Source: Deltaproteobacteria bacterium (lineage in GTDB: Bacteria > Desulfobacterota_E > Deferrimicrobia > Deferrimicrobiales > Deferrimicrobiaceae). Taken from it: DNA of 47,177 nt. A model generated the notes under the pieces. The model made no database searches, had not been told where the DNA came from, and saw nothing but the letters and a program-made list of their open reading frames with translations. Positions 27,183 to 34,796 of this stretch are shown piece by piece; position 1 is the stretch's first letter, and each line of letters begins with the position of its first letter. The translations under genes and the position numbers were made by a program. The stretch is from NCBI GenBank assembly GCA_023488945.1, contig JAMDBZ010000084.1:1-47177 (forward strand), read 5' to 3'.

Positions 27183-28323
27183 TATTCGCGTCGCTGTCGC
27201 GGGCGTCGGGAATTGCGCGAGCGCCCTGGTCCAGGGAATCGAATTCTACCGGAACGGGAGGGAAGAGGAAGGCTTCACGCCGGGCCTGATGAACCGCGAC
27301 GTCGGCGGGTACCGCCCGGCCGACATCGAGATCGTCGCCGCGTTCGACATCGACAAGAGGAAGGTCGGGCGCCCCCTGCGCGAGGCGATCTTCGCCCCGC
27401 CCAACTGCACGCCGCGCTTCCTCGAAAGGATGCCGGGCGGCGGACCGATCGTGCGGATGGCCCCGATCCTGGACGGCGTGGCGCCCCACATGCGGGACTA
27501 CCCGGAGGACCGGACCTTCCTTCCCTCCGGCGAAACGCCGTGCGACGTGGCGGAGGTCCTGCGCGAGTCGGGCGCGGAGATCCTCGTCAACTACCTCCCC
27601 GTGGGGTCGGTCGAAGCCACGGCCCTCTACGCCGAGGCGTGTCTCGCCACCGGCGTGAGCCTCGTCAACTGCATCCCGGTCTTCATCGCCTCGGACCCGG
27701 CGTGGGCCGGGCGGTTCCGGGAGCGCGGCATCCCGCTCGTGGGGGACGACGTCAAGTCCCAGCTCGGCGCGACGATCGCCCACCGGGCGCTGGCGCGCCT
27801 CTTCACGGAGCGGGGGATCCGCGTCCGCCGGACCTACCAGCTCAACACGGGCGGGAACACCGACTTCCTCAACATGCTGAACCGGTCCCGGCTCAAGTCG
27901 AAGAAGATCTCCAAGACCGAGGCGGTCACCTCCGTCCTCGCCCATCCCATCGCCGACGGCGACATCCACATCGGCCCGTCGGACTACGTGCCGTGGCAGA
28001 AGGACAACAAGATCTGCTTCCTGCGGATCGAGGGGGAGGGGTTCGGGGGGCTGCCGATCGAGCTCGAGCTGCGGCTCTCGGTGATCGACTCCCCCAACAG
28101 CGCGGGCGTGGGGATCGACGCCATCCGGTTCTGCCGGCTCGGCCGCGACATGGGGATCGCCGGGCCGCTCCCCGCGCCGTCGGCCTACTTCATGAAGCAC
28201 CCGCCCGTCCAGCTCCCCGACGATGACGCGCGGCGGGAACTCGAGGAGTTCATCGCCGACTACCGGGCGTGGCGGCGCGCGCAAGAAGCCGCTCCCACGC
28301 CTCCGTGCACCTCTCCCACGTAA
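27175..28323 (+). CDS. ino1: Inositol-3-phosphate synthase
   Basis: A 382-residue NAD-dependent enzyme isomerising glucose-6-phosphate to L-myo-inositol-1-phosphate. It is the compact prokaryotic form: VAVAGVGNCASALVQGIEFY (Rossmann loop), VNYLPVGSVEATALYAEA, the conserved NCIPVFIAS, and the active-site region GDDVKSQLGATIAHR, then YQLNTGGNTDFLNM and the Lys-rich SRLKSKKISKTEAV. It overlaps the zinc-ribbon gene by 8 bases. Its last 74 bases overlap, tail to tail, the 3' end of the MshA-like glycosyltransferase gene on the other strand. In actinobacteria this product is the acceptor for MshA, which makes the neighbourhood suggestive. Confidence 0.95.
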   Translation: MPNIRVAVAGVGNCASALVQGIEFYRNGREEEGFTPGLMNRDVGGYRPADIEIVAAFDIDKRKVGRPLREAIFAPPNCTPRFLERMPGGGPIVRMAPILDGVAPHMRDYPEDRTFLPSGETPCDVAEVLRESGAEILVNYLPVGSVEATALYAEACLATGVSLVNCIPVFIASDPAWAGRFRERGIPLVGDDVKSQLGATIAHRALARLFTERGIRVRRTYQLNTGGNTDFLNMLNRSRLKSKKISKTEAVTSVLAHPIADGDIHIGPSDYVPWQKDNKICFLRIEGEGFGGLPIELELRLSVIDSPNSAGVGIDAIRFCRLGRDMGIAGPLPAPSAYFMKHPPVQLPDDDARRELEEFIADYRAWRRAQEAAPTPPCTSPT

Positions 28324-29437
28324 AGGGCGCGGCGAGGCGCCTCGCCTCCTCCCCCAGCCGGGCCCGCAGCGCCGGATCCCGGGCCAGGGAGCGCATCGCG
28401 GCGGCGAGGTCCTCCCGACTTCCCGGCGCGTAGACGAGGCCGCCCCCTTCCGCCGCGATCCGACCTCCCCAGTATCCGCTTGCGGGGACGACGACCGGGA
28501 CGCCGCACGCGAGCGCTTCGAGCGGGACGAGCCCGAACGACTCATACGTCGAAGGGCACAGGACCGCATCCGCCGCGGCATAAATCCCGGGCATCCGGGC
28601 GTGGAGCACGGGACCCAGCCAACGGACGTTCCCCGGGGCGTCTCCGGCGGCTGCCCGCTGCCCTGCGACCAGCAGGAACGATCCGCCGGCGTGCTCCGGC
28701 ACGAGCATGCGGAAGGCCGCGACCGCCTCCCCGACGCCCTTCGTCGGGTCGGGGCGCGCGGCAAGGAGAAAGACGAAGGCGCCGGGGGGGATCCCGAGCC
28801 CGCGCCGGGCCTCGTCTCTCCGCAGCAGATCGAGGAACATCTCGTCGACGCCCGGCGGGATCACGGCCCCCTTCCCCGCGACCGACGGAAAAAGTCGCTC
28901 CGTCTCCGCGAGATCCTCGCCCGTGAAACAGACGATGCAATCCGCCTCCCGCGACAGCCGCTCCTCCTCCCTCCGCCGGACCGGGGACAGCCCCTCCGAA
29001 GACCCCTCGCGCTCTCCTTTGCGCGCCTCGACGGTGTGGTACACGAGGACGAGCGGAGGTCGGCGGGAGGCCGATTCCCGCAGCTCGATGGCGGCCACGC
29101 CCGACATCCAGTAGTGGGCGGAGACGACGCCGGGACGAAAAGCCAGGGAGTCGAGAAGCGCCCTCGCGCCGGCGACGAAGGCGGGCAGGGAGCGGTATGC
29201 CGATTCCCGGCTCGGCGGGTCGGCCCATCCGCACGGGATGTGAAAGACGCGGACGGCGGGAGCAGGCCGGCTCTCGAGAATGCGGTCCCCCGATCCCCGC
29301 GTCAGGACGGTCGTCGGGAACCCGCGCCGGGAGAGCCCCGCCAGGAGCCCCCGGAGGAAGATGTTCATCCCTCCCGAGAGTCCGACGCCAGGCTCCTCGA
29401 AGGGACAGGTGTGGTAGGAGACGAGAAGATGGATCAC
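28250..29437 (-). CDS. GT4-family glycosyltransferase, MshA-like
   Basis: A 395-residue GT-B fold, retaining glycosyltransferase. The N-terminal domain opens SYHTCPFEEPGVGLSGGMNI, close to the HTSPLEQPG...GGMNVY opening of MshA (UDP-GlcNAc:inositol-1-phosphate transferase) and sucrose-phosphate-synthase relatives. VVSAHYWMSG matches the SHYWLSG motif of the same group. The C-terminal domain has PGVDEMF, PDPTKGVGEAV and the EX7E nucleotide-sugar motif (STYESFGLVPLEALACGVPV). The start is GTG 29437, overlapping the acyltransferase stop as GTGA; longer upstream sequence is shadow. It is the last gene of the operon from 34679, and its tail overlaps ino1. Acceptor inferred, not shown. Confidence 0.85.
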   Translation of the reverse strand: MIHLLVSYHTCPFEEPGVGLSGGMNIFLRGLLAGLSRRGFPTTVLTRGSGDRILESRPAPAVRVFHIPCGWADPPSRESAYRSLPAFVAGARALLDSLAFRPGVVSAHYWMSGVAAIELRESASRRPPLVLVYHTVEARKGEREGSSEGLSPVRRREEERLSREADCIVCFTGEDLAETERLFPSVAGKGAVIPPGVDEMFLDLLRRDEARRGLGIPPGAFVFLLAARPDPTKGVGEAVAAFRMLVPEHAGGSFLLVAGQRAAAGDAPGNVRWLGPVLHARMPGIYAAADAVLCPSTYESFGLVPLEALACGVPVVVPASGYWGGRIAAEGGGLVYAPGSREDLAAAMRSLARDPALRARLGEEARRLAAPFTWERCTEAWERLLARAATPGSRR

Positions 29438-30426
29438 GGCCGTCCCAAAGTGGCCCGGTAGACGATCCGGTCCGTTCCCCCGAGATCGTACTTGTACCGC
29501 TCCGTCCCCCGGAGGAAGTCGTATCCCCGCAGTCCGCGGGCGATGGCGTCCTCGATGCACCGGGCGACGAGGATCAGCCCCGGCGACGCCGCCCGGTAGG
29601 CGGGATCGAACCCGGAGTTGTACAGCATGAGATTTCCGTTGTGCTCGATCTGGTACGCCGCGGCGATGTCGCCGGAGGACCCGGACAGGAACGCCAGCCG
29701 CAGCCACCCGGCCGCGAGGAATTCCCGGGCCGTCCGCCGGAAGAACTCCGCCATCCGGTCGTCCATGAACTCCCGCTTCTCGGGGTGGCTCAGCCGGTGG
29801 AGACGGACAAAGGAGGAGAAGTCGCGCTCCAGTTCGCCGGCCGCCTCCGTCACGCGGAACGCGATCCCCGCGATCGCCTCGCCGGCCCGTCGGACCTTGC
29901 GCCGGAGCTCGTGCCGGCTTTTCCCGTCCAGCGCCGCAAGGTAGGCGTCGAACGTGGCGGGAAGCGCGAGGCCGGGGGAGCGGTCCGTCTCCTCCCGCGT
30001 GAAACGGATCCCGTGGCTCGCGCTCAAGGCCGGGAGCAGCTCAAGGGCGGGCGATCCCTCGACGAGGTTCGGGAGCCGGATGGAGCCGTCCGCGAGGAGC
30101 GGCCCGGCGACGGACAGGAACGCCTCCCAGAACGCCGGCTCCTCCCCCACCGCGACGACCGCATCGAGGGAATCGGACACGGCCTCGCCCCCGAGGAGCT
30201 CCCACCCGTCCTCCCCAGGTCGGCGGTAGAGAAAGACCAGGCCGGCAAGCGCCCCCCCCCGGAGGAACATCCCGATGCGCACCGGGAGGGAAGCCGCGAA
30301 CGTTTCCGCCCAGGGGACGAGGAAATGCCGCGAGAGGAACGGGGAGGGCCGGGCCGCGCGGAGGAGCAGGGCGTCCCAGTCCGAGGCGGGGATCCCGGAG
30401 ACGTTCTCTGACCAGCGCCACCCCAT
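29434..30426 (-). CDS. FemAB/CelD-like GNAT acyltransferase
   Basis: A 330-residue protein with two tandem GNAT-like halves, as in the FemAB/CelD (BcsL) group. The C-terminal half is the clearest: KSRHELRRKVRRAGE followed by FSSFVRLHRLSHPEKREFMD, then AAYQIEHNGNLMLYNSGFDP, SPGLILVARCIEDAIARG, and YDFLRGTERYKYDLGG, the family's end signature. Such enzymes acylate polysaccharide or lipid sugars, or add amino acids from aminoacyl-tRNA. No signal or membrane segment. It is 25 bases after the kinase gene and overlaps the glycosyltransferase as GTGA, so it probably modifies the glycoside that enzyme makes (inference). Confidence 0.82.
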   Translation of the reverse strand: MGWRWSENVSGIPASDWDALLLRAARPSPFLSRHFLVPWAETFAASLPVRIGMFLRGGALAGLVFLYRRPGEDGWELLGGEAVSDSLDAVVAVGEEPAFWEAFLSVAGPLLADGSIRLPNLVEGSPALELLPALSASHGIRFTREETDRSPGLALPATFDAYLAALDGKSRHELRRKVRRAGEAIAGIAFRVTEAAGELERDFSSFVRLHRLSHPEKREFMDDRMAEFFRRTAREFLAAGWLRLAFLSGSSGDIAAAYQIEHNGNLMLYNSGFDPAYRAASPGLILVARCIEDAIARGLRGYDFLRGTERYKYDLGGTDRIVYRATLGRP

Positions 30427-30451
30427 GCGCGGTTCGCGTCTTCGGGCCGCT

Positions 30452-32293
30452 TCAGCCCGCCGCGGAAAGGCAGGGCAGGACGACCGTGAAGGAGGACCCC
30501 TTCCCCGGCTCGCTCGCGACCCGGATCTCCCCTCCGTGACGCTTGACGATCCCGTAACTCACGGAGAGCCCCAGCCCCGTCCCCTCGCCGACCGGCTTCG
30601 TCGTGAAGAACGGCTCGAAGATGCGGTGCAGGTGTGCGGCCTCGATCCCGATCCCGGTGTCCTCGAACCCGGCTTCCACGAAGCCGTCCGCCGACCGCGT
30701 CCGGACGGTGAGCGTGCCGCCCTCGGGCATCGCCTGCGCGGCGTTGAGGGCGAGGTTCGTGAAGACCTGCTGCAGCTGGAGCGCGTTCCCGCGGATCCGC
30801 AGCATCGACGGGGCGTACTCCTCCACGACGGTCACCCGGGCGCGCGAGAGCTGCTTGGCCAGGAAGGCGAGCGTCTGGCGCACCGCCTCGTTCAGGTCGA
30901 GCTCGCGGTCCTCCTCGGTGTGGTGCCGGGCGAACTTGAGCATGTCCATGATGATGGTCCGGCACCGCTGGGAAAGCCCCTCGATGTGGCGGAAGTAGGT
31001 GACGAGCTTCCCCGCTTCGTCGGCGCCGAGGGGGCCGGGGGGGGGCGTTCCCGTGGAGCTCAGGGCGATCTCCGCGTACCCCAGGATCCCGCTCAACGGG
31101 TTGTTGATCTCGTGGGCGACCCCCGCCGCGAGCTGCCCCATGGCGGCGAGCTTCTCCACCTCGACCATCCTGCGGTGGATCTTTTCGAGCTCCTCGGTCT
31201 TCTCCTCGACCCGCTTCTCCAGGAGCCGGTTCCACTCGGAGATCTCGTGCATCGCCGTCCCGAGCGAAACGCTCATCCGGTTGAACGCCTCCGCCAGCTC
31301 GGAGACCTCGTTATGCCCGGCCACCGGGATCGTCTCGCCGTAGCGCCCCTCGGAGATGCCGCGCGCCAGCGCCGTCATCTCCCGCAGGGGACGGATCGCG
31401 CGGGAGGTGAGCAGCACGAAGGCGGCCCCCATCGCGACCGTGAAGAGGAGGGTCCCCCCCGCCACCCCGAAGGTCGTGTGGAAGAGCGCCTCCTTCATCG
31501 GAAGCCGCGACCGGGACAGCGCGACGACAACGGTCCTCCCGTCGAAGGTCTTGAGCGGGACAGCGATCGCGGCCTGCGGCTCCGGCTTGCAGTCGAAGGT
31601 AAAGAAGATCCGCTGGCCGCTCTCGAGCGCGGTCCATCCCCTTTTGCCGAAGATCACCTCCTCGATGCACCGGACGCATCCCCGGCAGACCGAGGACGAG
31701 GCGATCAGCTCGTTGCGGAGGAAGAAGCTGACATCGCCCCCGACCTTGTCGCGCTCGCGCCGCAGGAATTCGCGCCCCAGGGAGACCGACGCCGTGACCG
31801 CCGCTCTCCGGTCCCTGTCGAGCACGCGCAGCGGGACCACGGCGAACTCCTGCAGCCGCCCGGGGCCCTCCCCCTGGAGGATGTAGTCCACCGTCGGGAT
31901 GCCAGCGAACCCCCGGCGGAGCACGGGCCAGTCCGGAGTCGACGGATCGCCCAGCGTGAACTTCTCGATCTCGATCCCCTGCGCCCGCGCCTGTTCGAGG
32001 AGCGTGATCTGGAGCGTCGTCGCCCCCACGTCGGCCGTCTGCTCGTACACCTGGGCGGCGCGGGCCGCAAGCTGGGCGAACAGGAAGACGTCGTGCCGTT
32101 GTTTCTGGAGGTCGCTTTCGAGGACCTCCATGGCGTGGATGAGATCCTTCCGGACTCCGCGATCGAGGTCGCGCTCCGTGAAAAACCGGATGGCGAGGAT
32201 CGCGGCGGCGCTCGTCACGAACAACAGGACGAGGAAGACCGCCGTGATCTCCATCGTCAGGCTTCCGCGCAGGCGCGCCCTGAGGGGCATCAT
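30452..32293 (-). CDS. Membrane sensor histidine kinase with cysteine-bearing periplasmic domain
   Basis: A 613-residue kinase. Membrane helices at about 13-35 (MEITAVFLVLLFVTSAAAIL) and 275-300 flank a periplasmic sensor domain of CACHE type. That domain carries a compact Cys cluster, SVCRGCVRCIEE (C-x2-C-x2-C), near residue 203. A HAMP domain, a coiled coil (EWNRLLEKRVEEKTEELEKI), the HisKA dimer with the phosphorylated His in VAHEINNPLSGILGYAEI near residue 394, and an HATPase domain (NLALNAAQA, FEDTGIGIE, GTGLGLSVSYGIV) follow. All catalytic boxes are intact. No response regulator lies beside it. The gene overlaps the double substrate-binding protein gene as ATGA, so that protein is probably its periplasmic input. 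Confidence 0.92.
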   Translation of the reverse strand: MMPLRARLRGSLTMEITAVFLVLLFVTSAAAILAIRFFTERDLDRGVRKDLIHAMEVLESDLQKQRHDVFLFAQLAARAAQVYEQTADVGATTLQITLLEQARAQGIEIEKFTLGDPSTPDWPVLRRGFAGIPTVDYILQGEGPGRLQEFAVVPLRVLDRDRRAAVTASVSLGREFLRRERDKVGGDVSFFLRNELIASSSVCRGCVRCIEEVIFGKRGWTALESGQRIFFTFDCKPEPQAAIAVPLKTFDGRTVVVALSRSRLPMKEALFHTTFGVAGGTLLFTVAMGAAFVLLTSRAIRPLREMTALARGISEGRYGETIPVAGHNEVSELAEAFNRMSVSLGTAMHEISEWNRLLEKRVEEKTEELEKIHRRMVEVEKLAAMGQLAAGVAHEINNPLSGILGYAEIALSSTGTPPPGPLGADEAGKLVTYFRHIEGLSQRCRTIIMDMLKFARHHTEEDRELDLNEAVRQTLAFLAKQLSRARVTVVEEYAPSMLRIRGNALQLQQVFTNLALNAAQAMPEGGTLTVRTRSADGFVEAGFEDTGIGIEAAHLHRIFEPFFTTKPVGEGTGLGLSVSYGIVKRHGGEIRVASEPGKGSSFTVVLPCLSAAG

Positions 32294-34017
32294 TCCCCCG
32301 AAAACGCGTACCCGGCCTCACGGGCCATTTTGTAAAGGTTCGCGTAATCGTCATGGGAGGTCGGAATGAACCGGTCCGCCCCGATCGCCTTGAGGGCCTT
32401 CCGGCCCTCATCCGTCCGGTCGGCCGTCAGGAGGACTTCAAGGATCTTCCGTCTCAGCTTCGCGTCCAGCGAGGGGCTGACCACGAGGGCGTTCTCGGGG
32501 ACCGGCACGGAATAGGCGAGGACGCGGATCGCGTTCCTGAGGCGGGGGGACCCGGCGAACATCCGCTCGAGGACGAGATCCTTGACGGCCGCGCCGTCCA
32601 CCTTCCCCTTCTCCACGAGGTTCACGGCCTCGGAATGGGAGGGAGACTTGACGAGCCGCGAGAAGTATTTCGCCGGCCCGCCGGCGGGGTTGGCCAGCAG
32701 CATCGGGAAGAGTTCGCCGGCCGTCGTGTCGGGGACGTAGGCGAGCGCCCTTCCGCGGAGCCCCGCGACGTCCTTGATCCCCCCGCGGGCGCGCACGATG
32801 ATGGCGCCCCGGTAGCGGGAGATCCCGTTCCGCTCCGGACGCGCCAGGGGAATGACGCTCCACCGCTCGCGGAGCTTTCCGTAGACGAGGCTCCCCACGA
32901 ACGCCGCATCGGTCCGCCCGGAATCGAACTCCTGGACAACGCGGTCGTAGGTGTCCAGGTGCTTGATCTGGGTCTTGATCCCGATCTCGTCGGCGATGAG
33001 CCGGGCGATCCCGGCGTAGCGCGTTTCCTGCTCGATCGCCCCGAGCTCCGGGACGACCGCGATCGTGAACAGCCCGGCCATCGCGGACTTCCGGGACGGG
33101 GCATACGTCCCTTCCGTCTCGCGGCAATGGCATGCGGACAGGGACAGCTTCCCGGGCGCCGGGGCGACGCCGAACGAGGCGAGCATGTGCATCCCCTCGA
33201 TGGAGGAGATGTAGTCGACGAACTCCGCGACGGTGTTCGGCACGTCCTTGCGGAACACGATCCCGTATTCGATCTGGGCCGGGTATCTCTCGAACGGGAC
33301 GCGCGACAGCAGCGGCGCCATCCCGTCGACGCTGATCGGGACGGTCGGGAACTGCTCCACGATCGTCCGGGACATCGGCGCGAAGGCCAGATAGGAGTGG
33401 ATGCTCTTCAACGCGTAGTAGACGCTGTCGTTCGTCTCGAGCGTGAAGGCCCCCTTGACCTCCGGGTATTTGCCCTTGAACAGCGCGGCGGCCATGGCCA
33501 TGCGCGCGGCGGAGTACGGAGGCCGGTCGATGAGGCGGATCTCGGCGTCGGCGCCCCCCACCTCCTTCCAGTTCCGGATCTTCCCCTCCAGGATCCTCCG
33601 GATCTGCGCCGTGGAGAGCGCCCGGACCTTCGCCTCCGGCGAGACGAGGAACACCACGCCGTCGTACGCGAAGGGGAGGTAGCTGAGCGTCGCGGACTTC
33701 CTCTCTCCGATGAGGCGGCGCGCGGTGACCCCGATGTCCACGGTCTTCTTCTCGATCATCTCCAGCACTTCCCGGGAGTGGACCTGGATGACCTCGAAGC
33801 GGACGCCCCGGCGGCTGGAATAGGCTTCCGCGACCCGGTTGAAGAGGTCGTGCGCCTCGTCCGAAACCGCGGCCTTGACGACCGACTTCTCCCCGTGCGG
33901 TCCCCGGAAGATCTCGACCTCGCGCGGGGACCTCTCGCACCCGGACAACGCGGCCGCCACGGACACCAGGATCGCCAGGCGGGCGGCGATCCTCGATACG
34001 GCGTCGCGCGGCCTCAT
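32290..34017 (-). CDS. PstS-like/PhnD-like double substrate-binding lipoprotein
   Basis: A 575-residue fusion of two periplasmic-binding folds. A lipobox signal (ILVSVAAALSGC) leads into a PstS/phosphate-type domain at about 40-290 (VSDEAHDLFNRVAEAYSSRR, RRILEGKIRNWKEVGG). A short linker with ACHC follows, then a PhnD/phosphonate-type domain at about 310-570 (TIAVVPELGAIEQETRYAGI, DAAFVGSLVYGKL, YVPDTTAGELFPMLL, VDGAAVKDLVLERM). No transporter permease or ATPase is nearby; instead it overlaps the lipoprotein gene upstream and the kinase gene downstream, both as ATGA. A sensing rather than uptake role is therefore likely. GGAGGGG precedes ATG 34017. Ligands are inferred from fold only. Confidence 0.85.
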   Translation of the reverse strand: MRPRDAVSRIAARLAILVSVAAALSGCERSPREVEIFRGPHGEKSVVKAAVSDEAHDLFNRVAEAYSSRRGVRFEVIQVHSREVLEMIEKKTVDIGVTARRLIGERKSATLSYLPFAYDGVVFLVSPEAKVRALSTAQIRRILEGKIRNWKEVGGADAEIRLIDRPPYSAARMAMAAALFKGKYPEVKGAFTLETNDSVYYALKSIHSYLAFAPMSRTIVEQFPTVPISVDGMAPLLSRVPFERYPAQIEYGIVFRKDVPNTVAEFVDYISSIEGMHMLASFGVAPAPGKLSLSACHCRETEGTYAPSRKSAMAGLFTIAVVPELGAIEQETRYAGIARLIADEIGIKTQIKHLDTYDRVVQEFDSGRTDAAFVGSLVYGKLRERWSVIPLARPERNGISRYRGAIIVRARGGIKDVAGLRGRALAYVPDTTAGELFPMLLANPAGGPAKYFSRLVKSPSHSEAVNLVEKGKVDGAAVKDLVLERMFAGSPRLRNAIRVLAYSVPVPENALVVSPSLDAKLRRKILEVLLTADRTDEGRKALKAIGADRFIPTSHDDYANLYKMAREAGYAFSGE

Positions 34018-34679
34018 CGCATCCCCTCCTCTTGTCCCGGCGTTGCGCTCTCCCCGGGCGCGGGCGCCGGCAGAATGCCCGACGCGATCAGGCGGCGGGC
34101 CGCCTCGTCGGCCGCCGCGTTGGCGGCGCCGTTCATCGCGTCCCGGACGCCTTCGGGCGTGACGAAGAGCGCCTCCTGGTCCCAGTAATCGGCGGACAGG
34201 TGCGTGGTCCAGGGCGCCGGCGCGCCCGGCGCGGCCGCCGATACGGTGAGCACCACGTACGCCGCCTCCTCGACCCGCAGGACGTCGATCTTCTTCGCGT
34301 CGACGCGGAACTCTTCCAACGTCCCGGAGAGCCGGACCGGGACGTCCGCCGGAACGCCGGCCTCGGCGGCGGCCCGCACGGCCGGGATCCCCTTCTCGTT
34401 GAGGGCGGCGGCGACCAGGTCCGCCATCGCCTTGCCCGGCGCCCCTTTCCAGACGATCGGCCGGACGCTGAAATAGTCGCGGCCGATCTCCTGCGAGGCC
34501 GGCGCGTTCCAGGCGAAGTCGAGCACCGCGACCGTCGGAACCGCGGCCGGCGCGGCGCCCCCCGTCCCGGCGGGACGCGTGAGGCCCCCCGGGAAATTGA
34601 GCACCTTCCCCGTCACGCAGCCGGCGAAAACCGCCGGGAACAGAACCGATAGGAATGCCCACCCGCAGATCCGTTTCAC
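34014..34679 (-). CDS. Lipoprotein of unknown function, first gene of the sensor operon
   Basis: A 221-residue lipoprotein. The signal is MKRICGWAFLSVLFPAVFAG followed by the lipobox Cys (VFAGC). After a Gly/Pro/Ala linker the domain begins TVAVLDFAWNAPASQEIGRD and continues KAMADLVAAALNEKGI, a pattern seen in outer-membrane accessory lipoproteins that pair with transport or secretion systems. The end is Pro/Ala-rich. No specific family recognised. The start is GTG 34679 with GGGAGGGTGAC upstream, and the stop overlaps the next gene as ATGA. It faces the aminotransferase gene across a 117-base gap containing inverted repeats at 34700-34712 and 34750-34768. Confidence 0.75.
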   Translation of the reverse strand: MKRICGWAFLSVLFPAVFAGCVTGKVLNFPGGLTRPAGTGGAAPAAVPTVAVLDFAWNAPASQEIGRDYFSVRPIVWKGAPGKAMADLVAAALNEKGIPAVRAAAEAGVPADVPVRLSGTLEEFRVDAKKIDVLRVEEAAYVVLTVSAAAPGAPAPWTTHLSADYWDQEALFVTPEGVRDAMNGAANAAADEAARRLIASGILPAPAPGESATPGQEEGMR

Positions 34680-34796
34680 GTCACCCTCCCTGCCCCGGAC
34701 GTCGTTTCGACGAACCAACACCTTGAAATGAGAGCGGTCGTTGACTTATCGTGAAGAATCATCTCACGAGTTCCCGGAACAGGCCAAGGAGACACC

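Noticed and set aside
34680..34796. Inverted repeats CGTCG-TTT-CGACG and CGTGA-N9-TCACG as regulator sites
   Set aside because: Both are short; the likely -35 (TTGACT, 34741) has no convincing -10, so no promoter or operator is called.
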